Positions 32,231 through 43,117 of a stretch of DNA of 64,000 bases are shown piece by piece. Below the pieces are notes generated by a model that saw nothing but the letters and a program-made list of their open reading frames with translations, was not told the DNA's origin and made no database searches. Position 1 is the first letter of the stretch; the number at the start of each line of letters is the position of its first letter. The position numbers and the translations under genes are program-made. Source of the stretch: Takakia lepidozioides (lineage: Eukaryota > Streptophyta > Takakiopsida > Takakiales > Takakiaceae); assembly GCA_030704615.1 (NCBI GenBank), contig CM060734.1:22756001-22820000 (forward strand), in the 5' to 3' direction.

Positions 32231-33365
32231 AGCACAGATGGGGGATGGAAATGATAGAGGAGAAGAGGAGGTGTTGCGCTGGATATTCTTTTAGTACACG
32301 AAGAGCTTTAGCGAGAGCTGGGTATTGGCAACTAGGTAGACCAAAGGTGGCGATTGGCTGTGTAGGTGTATGACTAGCAAGTAATGAGTTGGGGAGGAGG
32401 GGAGAGAAGTGATCATAGAGATGTTGATATGCCGGCATAAGTGAGACAGTGTTCTGTTGAAAGTATAACGCGTACCTCTCCTGTGGGTCAGTGGGGAGTT
32501 CACCAATGATATCGTTAGTGACGGGGCCTGGGTTTGGATGGATGTCGCCACATCGCATTAGTATAAGTGTTGCGCATGCAAGCTTAAATTGATTATGGGG
32601 TGACGGAGGGTGGGGTACAGAGTGTTTAGATGCGGGGGGGTATTTGATGGTACCGACCATGCGGGCAGTGGGTAATAAGATAGGTGTTGGGAGATCGATA
32701 GACATGTGTAAATGAGGGATGGGTGATGGGGGGATGCGGGTGAGATATATTGTGAGGGGTATTTTTGTGTGTAATAGTAGAGCTGGTCGTAGATGCATGT
32801 GAGGGGGGGTCAATTGTTGGGTAGTTTGTGTGTGACAAGCGGTTTTTTTAGGGCTTATGTTATGAGGATGGCAAAGGTGTATTATGGGTCGTGGGTAAAT
32901 GATGGTTGTAATATTTAATGTGGCGGGTGTAAGATAAGTGGGCGAGGGACCTGGGTGGATGCCATCGAGTAGGGGCATGGATGAGAAGGCATGTGGGTGG
33001 GTAACGTTGCGGTGGTATGTGGCGGGGTGATGAGTGTGGTGTAAAATTGTTTTGAATGAGAACAGAGAGTAAAGATCATGGTGTAAAATTGTTTGGAAAG
33101 GGTATGGATAGCAGTATAGTGAGGTAGCCTTTTTCCGAGGTAACATTTGCCTGAGGTAGTATTTTCCCGAGGTAACATTAGCGAGGTGCCATATGTGAAA
33201 TGATGTAATATGGAGTGCCTTAACCACAATCTTGGAAAGTACTGTGTAATGGGGTGGGCATGGGTATATTGTGGGTGTGGGGAGTAAAGTATTGGACGGG
33301 GCGAAAATTTGGTGGGTGGGCGGATGGAAGTAGCTGCGGGGAGATTCAGATGGGGGTATTTGCAA
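32187..33365 (-). CDS. 392-codon frame with a 2A-like motif (probable non-LTR retrotransposon relic)
   Basis: Near residue 280 (about 32521-32565) the frame reads LACATLILMRCGDIHPNPGP, matching the 2A consensus D(V/I)ExNPGP with His-Pro for Glu-x. Such GDxxxNPGP motifs are known near the start of open frames of several non-LTR retrotransposon clades, where they cause ribosome skipping. The residues before it are His/Pro/Thr-rich and those after it (IIGELPTDPQERYALYFQQN) look folded. No endonuclease or reverse transcriptase was found downstream, so if this is a LINE it is only its 5' part. No stop interrupts the frame. Confidence 0.5.
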   Translation of the reverse strand: MQIPPSESPRSYFHPPTHQIFAPSNTLLPTPTIYPCPPHYTVLSKIVVKALHITSFHIWHLANVTSGKYYLRQMLPRKKATSLYCYPYPFQTILHHDLYSLFSFKTILHHTHHPATYHRNVTHPHAFSSMPLLDGIHPGPSPTYLTPATLNITTIIYPRPIIHLCHPHNISPKKTACHTQTTQQLTPPHMHLRPALLLHTKIPLTIYLTRIPPSPIPHLHMSIDLPTPILLPTARMVGTIKYPPASKHSVPHPPSPHNQFKLACATLILMRCGDIHPNPGPVTNDIIGELPTDPQERYALYFQQNTVSLMPAYQHLYDHFSPLLPNSLLASHTPTQPIATFGLPSCQYPALAKALRVLKEYPAQHLLFSSIISIPHLCFAAADPYTKTQFIS

Positions 33366-33387
33366 ATGATAAGTCGATGGGGAGGGG

Positions 33388-36300
33388 TTAGTAGGCTGAG
33401 AGTGGAATTGTGACGTAGGGTAGGTAGCCGTAGATAAACAATATGTAGCGGGGAGGTGGGTGCGCTGGAGTCCCTCGTGGTGGATGATAGAATATGGATG
33501 AAAGTGGAGATGAGATGGGTAGTGGTAGTTGGGTGTATATCAACGAATTATCAACGAATGTGTTTGGTGTAAGATTGTGTAGCAGTATCAGACATAGAGA
33601 GAGGGGGCACGCCAGTTTGAACAGGCGATGAATGTGTGCTGGTGTAACAGCATTTTGATAAGGTTGATAAGGTAGCGTGAGGAAGTGGGATGAGTCAGTA
33701 GTGTGAGAGAGTACGGTGAGAAAGTAATGTGAGGTAATGATGTGAGGTAATCCTGTGAGGATATTGTGGTAGTGTGAGTACATATTGTGAGGAAATCGTG
33801 TGAGTGTGGTGTGCTGGGTATAAGCCAGACTTTGATAGAACCCAGGTGGGTTTTTAAAAGTGTCATAGACAAAAATATGAAATGAATATCACAATCCAGA
33901 AGCATCATCTTGACTAAGCAAACGAGTTGTGCAACACTTGGTGGAGCATGAGTCTAGTGGCATAAAATGACCACATGAGGGCAGCAGATGGGCTGATAAT
34001 TCGGTTGTGGGGGCGCATAGTGGTACATTGGTGCATTCCTGGGGAGGATGGTGATGAGCGGCAGTTGAGCATGGGATCGCTAGCTGTACCTGTGTTGAGC
34101 CCAGGCTTGGTGTGGTAGCTTTCCAATCTGCAGGTGCAATGGGGACGCCAGAGTGAAGCATAACAGTTAAGGGCCCGCTTGGGTTTGAGTTCAGGAAGCC
34201 TGTGCAGTGGAACACTATCTCTGGAGCATAGCTAAGTATGCAAGTAGCGTACAGCCTAGAGGTATGGAAAGTAGGTGCGGAAACTGGGGGTACAAGAGCA
34301 GAGTGATGCAGGGGGAATACAGACATTGGGGGGTGGAGCTAGCAACAGGGCAGTCAACCTGAACAGAGGCTTGTGGCAGGCATCAAGATTAACAAGAAAG
34401 GTGGAGGGTTGGAGGGTAGCTTCCCTGGGGGACAGGATTTGGCATGTAGGTGGGGCAGTCTGAAGAAAGCAAACAGACGGGGGGGGCCGTGGGGAGTGTA
34501 CGAGGGGAGGCGGCGTCGCTGTTACATGAGTCCAGATCTGATGAGGGCAGCAGACCGTTGGTACGGGGTAGGGCCGAGTTGGGGGGTCGTCAGTTACATA
34601 GCAGGGGATGGCTGCACTCGTTTGTAGAGTGTCAACACCGCTGCCGGATATGGCAAACCATACAAAGGGATCATCTCTGTGCACATATTTGACATTGTCA
34701 GTCCAATTGTGTCGCCCCGTAAAGAAAACCAACCATGTGGACAGTCTGGTGTTAAAGAGGCTAAAGGTTTGCTTACTCTCAGGCGTGTGTTGAAAGATGA
34801 AAACTAGCGGGGTTGTAGCAGACCAGGGGATGTAAAGAGAAAGCCCAGAGCAGGATGCATGATGCAGCATTGAAGAAGGCAGGGGTGACATACCTGGCAG
34901 TAATTGAGCAAGGAGAAAGCCATTGAGTGAGTTGGGATCCAGCACCATGCCTGGTGACAGGGAGAGTCGTTGGGGTAACATGAGTAGAGTTGGTGTGGGA
35001 TTGGCAAGGCAGCTTCGAGCAAGCTGTGTACCATCAGGGCATGGAGCAAGACCTTGGCCTCCGACATTTCAGTTTGGAGATGAGCACATGACAGGGGTAC
35101 AGGAAAGGGCCTAGTGAACGCTTTAGTGCGAATACTTATAGCATCTCCACGGTGAGCACGGCACGTCAAACGCTATATGCCTTGTTTACAGGGCAAAATT
35201 GAGATGAATTGACGGGTATATTGCGAGTGAGGGGGGATAGCACCTGGGGGGAAACTTCCCTTGGTGCTTTGAATTGTTGAGCTGGTGTATGATAGGTTGT
35301 AAGCTTGCGAGTGTTGGTTGTCCGATCTGTCGTGCGCACAGACTCAAAAACGGACAGCCGTGCAGGAAACCTGAAATCCAGCTTAGCAAACATAGTACTA
35401 ATTCAATCAGATAATTCCACCCAGTCAGAGTATGTGCTATTAATGTAAGGGGGCCAATCTGTATCTGACATAGTGTAAGAGAGAGAGTCTAAAGCAACTG
35501 CAATAGGTTCTGCAGGGGGCATGTTATAAGAAAGAGGATCTGGAATAGCTACTGTAGATATAGGACTTACAGCACATCAACCACAGTGGCGAAAGGAAGG
35601 CACGCTGGATGGGATGGTACAGAGCATCGTGTTTGACAGGGGTGTCATAAAGATAGTTTTCAGGAAATTGTTGGCAAAAAGTACAGTGCATGGTAGGGTT
35701 TCCACAAAAGTAGCTGCATGCAAGACCTTATCTGCAAAGAGCATAATATATGAAGGGAGCGTCACGGAAATAGTTTTTAAGAACTTCGTTGCAGAGAGCA
35801 CGGTGTTTGACACAGTTTGTGAGAGATTGTCTGTAGTTAGCATAGCATGTGGTGGAGATTTCATGTGAGTAGTAGTCATAACATTAACTTCGACAACATG
35901 CATGATGGAGGTTCCACATTAACAAAGGTTTTCAATGAAGTATTTGTAATGGGCACATTGACTAATATGGATTTCATCGGAGAAGTTCCCAAGAAATGAT
36001 CAGTAGAGGCAAGAGAGAATGACATATGCTGGTTGAGTAGGGAGTTAGCAAGTTCAGCAATTTTATCAGAGAATTCAGCTTGAGGTGGAAGCTTGGTATG
36101 CCGGCTAAGAAGGCAATGTGATTTGAAGAGCATAGGTGCGGGGGAGTGAAGATTAAGGTACTTATCTTGTACATTGCAGGCCTGGACTGAGGTCATTGTG
36201 TTGAGAGCAGAGAGGCGAACCAACCGAGGTGCGAAGACACCACTGAGAGCATCGGTGAGAGAGATGCTAGAAGGCTGATGTTGTTACATGCCTTTGCTGG

Positions 36301-36721
36301 TCGAGAGGAGATTGAACCACCAGCAAGCTCCTGCCGGTACATCTGCATTCCCTTGGTGTTACTCCAGCAGCGACAAGGGCCCTTCATGCACATTTTCCAG
36401 TCCTTGGGAGTAAACATAACTGTTGCAAAGTACACGATTTGTGTAACTCTCTGTGTAGAATAGAGCTTTGGAACTGAGTAGCAAAAGTTTAGGGGAGTGT
36501 GTGTGGCATTGTAGAAAGGAGGTGGAAGGATACAGTAACCTGGCAGGGCAGCGAGTGATGGTTCCTCCTGGCAGGACCAACGCGCAATGCTGAACATCGA
36601 CCCGTGCCGTAGCACCCGATTCCTTCAGAGTGGGGAAACTGGGAGGTGAAGCCCACCTTGACGAGTTTGGTTCAAGGAAAGGAGTGTAGAGCATAGTGGA
36701 CTTCGAAACCCCAGGTTTCAA
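33388..36721 (-). pseudogene. Chain of short frames, probably one decayed Cys-rich protein gene
   Basis: Minus-strand frames succeed one another with small shifts: 36721-36193 (LPGYCILPPPFYNATHTPLN...PKDWKMCMKGPCRCW), 36223-35577, 35169-34804, 34981-34256 (FQHTPESKQTFSLFNTRLST...DPFVWFAISGSG) and 34326-33889. Repeated small domains with Cys, Trp and N-glycosylation-like NxT/S sites suggest an extracellular protein continuing from the frame at 36729-38296. No known family was identified. 33388-33908 has only microrepeats (GTGAGG words on the plus strand). Confidence 0.3.
35614..35868. repeat. Four diverged 63-bp tandem repeats encoding a 21-residue unit
   Basis: On the minus strand, SNTVLSATKFLKTISVTLP, SYIMLFADKVLHAATFVETL and CTVLFANNFLKTIFMTPL follow each other with a 21-residue period. 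The plus strand shows the same period (AKSTV, AKSII, AESTV). A more diverged unit may extend left to about 35930. The unit is hydrophobic with a K/T core. Confidence 0.65.
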
Positions 36722-36728
36722 ATACTGC

Positions 36729-38296
36729 CTAGCAGTAGGTTGTAGCGCAGCTGCGTAACTCTGAGGTCCTCACTGTCCATGAAGGGCTCTGGGGGCAAAA
36801 CTCATTGCAAATTCTGCCATTGATAGTTCCTACAGTGTACCCATATCCCGGAGCTGCAATGCGTGTGACATGCAACATTTGGGCGCCAGTACGTAGCAGT
36901 AGCCGGCCGGGTGAGGTTGCCACGTTCCACGATTTTCCCATATGTCTCCAAGAAATGAGCTCAGCTCTCTGCCGCTTGTAAGTGTACGGGTAATTCACAG
37001 GAGACGCCGATTTGAAGCAGAAAGGTTCGTCCATGTTCCGCCAGTTGGTGATGACGAGCTTCACAAGTAGTCTTGCAGCAAAGTTCACGAGTAGATGTTC
37101 CCCAGATAACCCAACTGGTGCTTTCTGCAAGGGGGCACCTGCTTTGAAATGTTCTGGCATAGGGTTTGCTCCACCAAGTGTTGCAGGGGAAACGACAACA
37201 ACATTTGTGTTGGACATTGCAGCTGATCCATCAGTCGGGGTGGCATATCTAAGGTCTTGAATGAGAATGCGGCCGAGAGGAGAATTCGCTCCATGGGATC
37301 CAGCGGTGTGCACACAATCTATAAATGACTCCATCTGCGATGACATGTTGATAGAGTTGAGATAGAGGTCGTCAACGGGAGCAGCAAAGCTGTTGATTTG
37401 GCCCTGGAGGTTGTTGTAGAGCTTGTATGTGGGACATGGCTTCTTGCAAGGCAGCCAATCCCAACAGGTATCGCAATGAAGAGCCTCTGTCCGAGCCTGC
37501 CCGCACACAACCTGAGACTCTACAGATCGTTCAAAACTCCAAAATTGCCTTGGTGGCTTCTTCAGCTCAAGAAGCAGACCAAGGTTGTGGGGATCCTTTC
37601 CCACCTCCCTAATCTCAGACAAGTTGTGGAGTAGAGAGCTCAGACGTTCCGCTTGGGAAGTGACATGTCGTATAGAGATTGCCCCGATGTATTTAGTAAC
37701 ATAATCACCACGGGGCACGAGCAGTAAAACCATATGATAGGGATCGTATGCTGCATGTGAAAGTAGGAGACCGTCGTTCGCATAAATCTTTAGGGAAAAT
37801 CGTGAGTGCACTGAGAGGGGTCTGATCTGTGAGTGTTGTTGGGGACATACTCAACCTGGTAATGAAAATCATCACATAAATCGCCAAAAGGAACGCATAT
37901 CGCTGCGGTGTACTGAGGAAGGAGGCATGGCTTGCGTACGCAGTGTAAGCTGTATGATTGCTGAGCGGGAGCAGACGTGTACTGGAAAACATGACGATGA
38001 TGAGAAGGAAGACGTGACCTGTGCTGTCGCATGAATGCTTGGGACTCACGTTGATGTGCAGCTAGAGTAGCAGGCTGTGAGCTCGACCATTTGAGCATAT
38101 GAGGTTTACCATAGCAGCGAGCCGTGTGCGAAATGGGAACGCTGCTTTCGGTTCTAAGATCACAAAACTTCAAGGAATCCATCAAAATAAAGCTGAGAAG
38201 AAGCGCAAGAGAGAGGCGGTAAAGGGGGTGGAGGTGACTATGGACAGAGTGATAGAGCCGCTGCGCAGCAGCAGGACAAGCAGAAGCTTTGGCCAT
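36729..38296 (-). pseudogene. Secreted-type protein of unknown family, N-terminal part, one frameshift
   Basis: The ATG at 38296 sits in a GCCGCCATGG context, an excellent initiation site. Residues 26-45 (YRLSLALLLSFILMDSLKFC) are signal-peptide-like. The frame closes at 37790. The next frame (37811-36729) overlaps and continues IYANDGLLLSHAAYDPYHMV, then a Cys cluster CDTCWDWLPCKKPCP, and later INGRICNEFCPQSP before stopping in ATTYC. A single-base shift near 37830 would join them. The ANDGLLL block faintly resembles bulb-type lectin repeats, but this is not firm. Further decayed segments follow to about 33.4 kb. Confidence 0.4.
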
Positions 38297-38479
38297 GGCG
38301 GCGATCGTAGCTAAGTCACTAGCGAGGATAAAATAGCGGGAGTTCCAGAAACAATATAGAGATGCAAGAACCTAGCAGGGGAGATAGCAGAACCCTAGCG
38401 AGTTAGTCATGACTAAGGAAAATAGCGGGGAACTCAGCGGGAGGCGGACCTCCGCCCCCCGCTCTAACCGGCTAGCCCG

Positions 38480-38800
38480 CTCCTTGAACAATCTATATAA
38501 TATGAATGGACAAATGCAATTTAGAGATCTTCGACCTCTGTAGCAAATTGAAGCAGATTTGAAGAAGAATAGAGCTCTTCCTCTTGAAACACTAATGTCA
38601 ACCATGTGAGCTATATGCAATCATGAAAGGACAAAGGCAATTTAGAGCTCTTCTTCTTTGAAACAAATTGAAGCACATTGAAGCAATTTAGAGATCTTCC
38701 TCTCTAACAAATTGAAGTAGATTGAAGTATATTAGAGCTCTTCATCTTAAACACTAATGTCAACCATGTGAACAATCTGTATGCAATCATGAATGGACAA
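38480..38800. repeat. Diverged tandem repeats with TTTAGAG(A/C)TCTTC and GAAGCA words
   Basis: Units containing AACAATCTAT...CAATCATGAATGGACAA, TTTAGAGATCTTC and AAATTGAAGCAGATTGAAG repeat irregularly (80-150 bp). The final unit donates the start codon region of the frame at 38768. Confidence 0.65.
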
Positions 38801-39603
38801 GCAGGTATGGAAATACACAGAGAGGAGATGTCAAGTGAAGAGGAGTGTGACCATGATTTTCAAGAGGATGTACCAGCCCCTTCAACAAGAAGAGCAGTCT
38901 TTCCTAGAACAATTCAGACTCTAGGACCAAGGTTTGCATACCCGCCCGCTTTTGGACAGGGTGGGCATCGAGGTTCATCCCAAACTGGCAGCTCTTCCCG
39001 ACCTACTCAAGCTCGTGTTGCACGAATGTTGACTAGGACATTCTATGGCCTACCAAGAGATGTCACATGGACTACTTCCAACAATTATACGGCTCCACTA
39101 GTAGCCTCTTGGCCTTCAGACATACCCTACATTGTTGTCAACCTACCTACATCTTCACGTTGGGGTGGACATATTCATCCCACCCCTTTTTCTCACACGT
39201 AAGTGGAATTTGCAATAGCTGAAGCTTTCTCCAGACTAGAACAACATTCGCACAGTAGAGGTGTGGAGTGGTTAGGGGGTTGTTTTATAGAAGAACAAGG
39301 AAATTACAAGGTACTGGTTCTGCAAGGGGATTCCGCCTCCTTCCATTTGCTGCTATACCTGGTAGCTCATTTGGGAGCATTACAGCCAATAGCTTTATTG
39401 TCTATTGTCCTACTGCATCTATGCTGCCACGAGCAGCTGTTACAACTTACATAAGAGTTTTGAGTGGAGGTTTTGTTGATGAGGAAAGTACACCTCAACT
39501 TCCGGACAGAGGAACTTCATCATCATTACCAGGGCAAGCATCCTCCTCGAGACGACAACCGTCAATTCCACAAGAAGCTTTACATCCTCCAAGTAACCCC
39601 TAA
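38768..39603 (+). pseudogene. Unknown protein gene with stop and frameshift
   Basis: A 144-codon frame (acidic EEECDHDFQEDVP start, then LTRTFYGLPRDVTWTTSNNY and RWGGHIHPTPFSHT) ends in TAA at 39200. It continues in register with VEFAIAEAFSRLEQHSHSRG and EWLGGCFIEEQGNYK. Then, one base shifted, comes GFRLLPFAAIPGSSFGSITA, FIVYCPTASMLPRAAVTTYI and RVLSGGFVDE to 39603. The sequence looks like one soluble protein broken twice. No family was recognised. About 39.6-40.08 kb shows no further gene. Confidence 0.4.
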
Positions 39604-40084
39604 TTGTAAGCATGGACAGCTATTATTGATAAGGTCATTGCAATTGAAAACTACTGCTGTGTTACTACTTTCTCTCTATTAATGTTTCCCGCTAAACCTG
39701 TATCAGTTTGATCTGATCCAACAGCCACCTCTTCACTTCCATCCTTCGAATTGTATACAACCCCTACCTTCTCTGCAATACCGGGCGCATACCCTCCTCA
39801 ATACTGTGCTGATATATGTAGCCACTGACAGTTACGGTTGAAAGAGCGGCTTGTTGTGCACTTCTGACTGTTGTGCTCCTTTGTGACTTGCTGCTTGTCC
39901 TGAACTTGTGCCTTGGCATGCACGGTGAAAGCTAGGCCTCCCTTGTGTTGCTTTTTGCATGATATACGTGAGACAGATTACCTAGCATGTAGAGCTCAGT
40001 GACAAAATGTAGAGCTTAGTGATCCAGGAGACAGCCATAGCTTAGGTTGAATGATTGGGCATCCAGATACAGTAGTTGAACAAA

Positions 40085-40350
40085 CCTTTGTGACATACAA
40101 GAGCTTACCTGGAAAATCTCATAGACCATACATGCCCCCTCTCCCACGTATTACTGAACAAGCTTGCCACCAACCCACACAAATGAAGCAAGCCTCGGTC
40201 TGATTGGCAACTGTATGTGCTAATAGGGTCTTCCCCGTGCCAGGGGGTCCATACGAAAGCACTCCATTGGGGGGATCAACCCCTAGCTTCACAAACTTCT
40301 CTGGGTGTAGCATAGGCACTCTACCACCAGCATCACAGCTATCCAATTAG
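40085..40350 (-). pseudogene. RPT1: Fragment of 26S proteasome ATPase subunit gene (RPT1-like)
   Basis: [20 protein letters not shown] followed by [20 protein letters not shown] (Walker A GPPGTGKT) and EACFICV matches the start of the AAA+ module of proteasome subunit RPT1 (regulatory subunit 7), whose sequence around Walker A is highly conserved. Thereafter a one-base shift is needed to read VGGKLVQ[13 protein letters not shown], corresponding to the family's GSELVQKYVGEGARMV. Another shift lies just before PMLHP. At 40098 the homology meets a GTAAGC splice donor, so the fragment came from genomic DNA with its intron, not from mRNA. Only one exon's worth is present; it is non-functional. Confidence 0.85.
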
Positions 40351-41180
40351 TCCACTGCTCAGCAAACAAAACCACTTCAAATCCAAAACCTTCTCCCTCC
40401 AAAGTCTTCTACTTTTAACTAGGTGATAGCTGCAAGGAGCCCTGCTGACAAAACCTGAGAGGGTTGAGCCAGCTGATGGCGACTTGCAATAATTATCTGA
40501 GTTCATGGATGAGAGGAGACCCTCTCGAATAAAAATTGAGTTCATGGATGACAAAATGCTGAATTTTAGACTAATAGGTAGTTGCAGTAACAGTAACTGG
40601 AGGCTTTCGAAAGCTGGATTTGTCCACGAGCAGAAACGTTTGGCAAAACTTCTCCAGATTGGCTTTAAGTCCTCTTATCAGGTTAACTACATCTAGAACA
40701 AGTTTCAACTTTCAGTTCTGGAACACCTGCTTCAAAGTTGATGCTTTCAGTTATCACAATGGCATGGTCCTCTAGAGAATCACTTCAATTTTAGTAGGAT
40801 TAAGGTTCCAGCCCAGGTGTTCTGTTCCTTATATTGTTGTTTGTTCCATTAGCTCTCTCAATGTTCTGTGGACGTTCTATCTCTCTTATAAAGCTCTTTT
40901 CCAGAACCATGTTCAGATGAACTGTCCATGAAACCTTGACTAAGATTTATTGGCAAGCTTTACCACTTTTGTAGGTGCAAATTCCTTGCTGCTGAGAGAT
41001 GTTTACACGTGTCCAGATGATCCAGTGGCACCTATTCCTCCTACCCAACGGCTCCAAGATTAGGTTTGCAACAAACTCAATTGTAGTCAAAAAAAAATAT
41101 TTGTGATTGTCTATTTGTATAAGCACTGCCTGTGTGATAACTGGATTAAGATTGGCTAGCTGTTTTTTGTTCGTATGCAG

Positions 41181-41611
41181 GAGCCTCAACATCCACTACT
41201 ACAGTGCAAGATCTGACTTTGGAGGACCAGCAACTCAAACTACTTTCTGACGACTGGCTTGAATTTCACAGTGCCTACTTTACTGCTTTGGAGCAAAGAA
41301 GTATGACTTCAGGAATGGACATTGTCAATTGTAGTGAAAGAAGATTTTCAAGATCTTTTTGGTTGGCATTTCAGACATTTGAGACAGAGGTCATCAGACT
41401 AGAACGTGACAATCAGATGCAACAAATCTCCAAGGACCTTGCCCTAAGGAGGGTGAAGCGGCGCGGTCTCACCTCATCTGATGTTGATTTAGCCAAAATT
41501 TTGATGCACCCTGCGATAGCCATGTACAGTGCTACCGATGTCAGGAGGGAGTTCGAGCTACATGCTACAAAATTCCGGAGGGAATGGGATATGTTTGAAG
41601 CTTGTACATAA
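41181..41611 (+). CDS. Unknown protein, 3'-terminal exon
   Basis: A pyrimidine-rich tract and GTATGCAG acceptor (41173-41180) open directly into an uninterrupted frame. Its landmarks are GASTSTTTVQDLTLEDQQLK, SDDWLEFHSAYFTALEQRSM, ERRFSRSFWLAFQTFETEVI, RLERDNQMQQISKDLALRRV and REFELHATKFRREWDMFEAC, ending TAA at 41609. It is predominantly helical and charged. No family was recognised. Its 5' exons were not located with confidence in 40.4-41.06 kb. A second open frame follows at 41654. Confidence 0.45.
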
Positions 41612-41653
41612 ATAAACTCTCACCAAGCACACATCTCTAAGGCACAAACCCTA

Positions 41654-41968
41654 ATGGAGAATTTCAGTGGAGGCCAAACTGACACATATGTTGATTCAGA
41701 TGAAATCAAAGCTATCTTGAAGATTACAGGGTTTGAGCAATTTACGGAGGCTCACTTGCAGCTCATGTGTTGCAAGCAATCTATTCCACAAGCTTTCCTA
41801 ATCAAAGCACGGGAGGATTTTGACGATGCACTACTGAGATATCAACAGTACTATCTATCTACCAAAGTATTCAAGAGCTACAATGAACTTGTACTCACAG
41901 TTCCCATCGTTCCGGAAACAAGGATTCAGGTCCATGAAGGGAAGGACTTGCATGCATTTACACAGTAA
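41654..41968 (+). CDS. Unknown 104-residue protein
   Basis: ATG at 41654 opens MENFSGGQTDTYVDSDEIKA, then ILKITGFEQFTEAHLQLMCC, REDFDDALLRYQQYYLSTKV and FKSYNELVLTVPIVPETRIQ, stopping at 41968. Composition is like a folded soluble protein, and it lies 42 bp downstream of the previous frame on the same strand. It may be a second cistron-like fragment of a broken gene. No family was recognised. Confidence 0.4.
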   Translation: MENFSGGQTDTYVDSDEIKAILKITGFEQFTEAHLQLMCCKQSIPQAFLIKAREDFDDALLRYQQYYLSTKVFKSYNELVLTVPIVPETRIQVHEGKDLHAFTQ

Positions 41969-42003
41969 TGGTTCACTATCCAGATGGGGGGCTGCTATTT
42001 CAT

Positions 42004-42028
42004 GAGCGTGAGCATGAGCGTCACGCTC
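42004..42028. repeat. Short GAGCGTGA/TCACGCTC inverted repeat
   Basis: GAGCGTGA at 42004-42011 and TCACGCTC at 42021-42028. It belongs to the same word family as the GCTCACGCC repeats. 42.03-42.6 kb is AT-rich without a gene. Confidence 0.5.
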
Positions 42029-42631
42029 GAAGTGTAAGACACTTAGTTTTATTCGCGGATATAGGGTGCCTTTTCCACGGAATTAGGGTACAAAAATGAT
42101 GTACCTTTCCAAATATTTTTATCTTATTGTACCTTATTGTACCTTTGTACTTTTGTAATGTATTTTACCTTATTGTATTTTAGGACGAAAACATGAAATG
42201 GGCGATTTCAACTGATGATTTCAGATTCAGTGATTTAACTCATTCAACTGATTTCAAATGATTTCATCTATTGCAGCAGCAGAATGCAAAACAATAGAAG
42301 CAGTAGCAATTGCTCTCCACCTTCATGAGTGTTGAATTGATGATGGACAGTACAGTTATTAATGAACACTTGGGTGTGGCTCTTTTAAAGAAAATCTTGG
42401 TGTCTTGTGGGAATTACAAGCAATCCAGAAATGGACATGGGGGCTGTGTTTGTGAGATTGTCCGAAAAGCTTGTAGAGCTATATGAGAGAATCCTATATC
42501 GTATGAGCATGCATGTAGAGCCCGTCACAGAAAAACCGAAACTGGAAGAAGGTGAATGAGATTTCCATAGCAGTTCAAAATTGAAATTGCAATTGAAAAT
42601 TTCAAGTCCGAACAATTGATAAGGCAGACCC

Positions 42632-43117
42632 TCAACCGTGGAGTACGCTGCACCCACATGTGTAGTGTGAACCAACACCTGCACTTCCCGAAGATGAGGG
42701 TGAAGACCCGATAGGGGAATCCACATCGCTGGTGGCATTTGCATCAGGCTCACCACCACCATTGCCAGAGCTACGCTCAAAATGTCCGTCCTCTCCTTCA
42801 GGAACCCTCCACTGGACCTCGGATGAATCATCCTCACCATCACTCTCCAATGCTGATTCTAACACATAAGGTCTAAGCCTTTTGGCCCTTCTAGACATCT
42901 TTGCCTCTTTTTTTCTATCCTTATATGCAGCCCGAACACGCTGCACTTTACTTGGCTTAGGGTGTCGTCTGATAGAGGTCCGTGCAAGCTTATCTGCGTA
43001 AGATGGCAAGTCAAATGACTTAACTTGGCTAGGGAAGAAATCCGATTGAGCATAGAATGGCTTATTGACACCCCTGCGACAACGTGAAGGGGGTTCCCGA
43101 TAAATAGAATCATCAGT
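42632..43117 (-). CDS. Small basic, NLS-rich protein exon
   Basis: After an acceptor (TTTTCTGCAG at about 43118) the frame is open. It reads TDDSIYREPPSRCRRGVNKP, FYAQSDFFPSQVKSFDLPSY, ADKLARTSIRRHPKPSKVQR, VRAAYKDRKKEAKMSRRAKR (two basic clusters, nuclear-localisation-like), then an acidic LESALESDGEDDSSEVQW and a Gly/Ser tail ending CGCSVLHG. There is no stop or shift. Function unknown; a nucleic-acid-binding or nucleolar role is only suggested by composition. 43.12-44.8 kb to the right shows no gene I can support. Confidence 0.45.
   Translation of the reverse strand, partial: TDDSIYREPPSRCRRGVNKPFYAQSDFFPSQVKSFDLPSYADKLARTSIRRHPKPSKVQRVRAAYKDRKKEAKMSRRAKRLRPYVLESALESDGEDDSSEVQWRVPEGEDGHFERSSGNGGGEPDANATSDVDSPIGSSPSSSGSAGVGSHYTCGCSVLHG

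Noticed and set aside
38325-38340. TATTTTAT on the minus strand as a TATA box for the secreted-type gene
   Set aside because: Only about 30 bp upstream of the presumed ATG at 38296, leaving almost no 5' leader.
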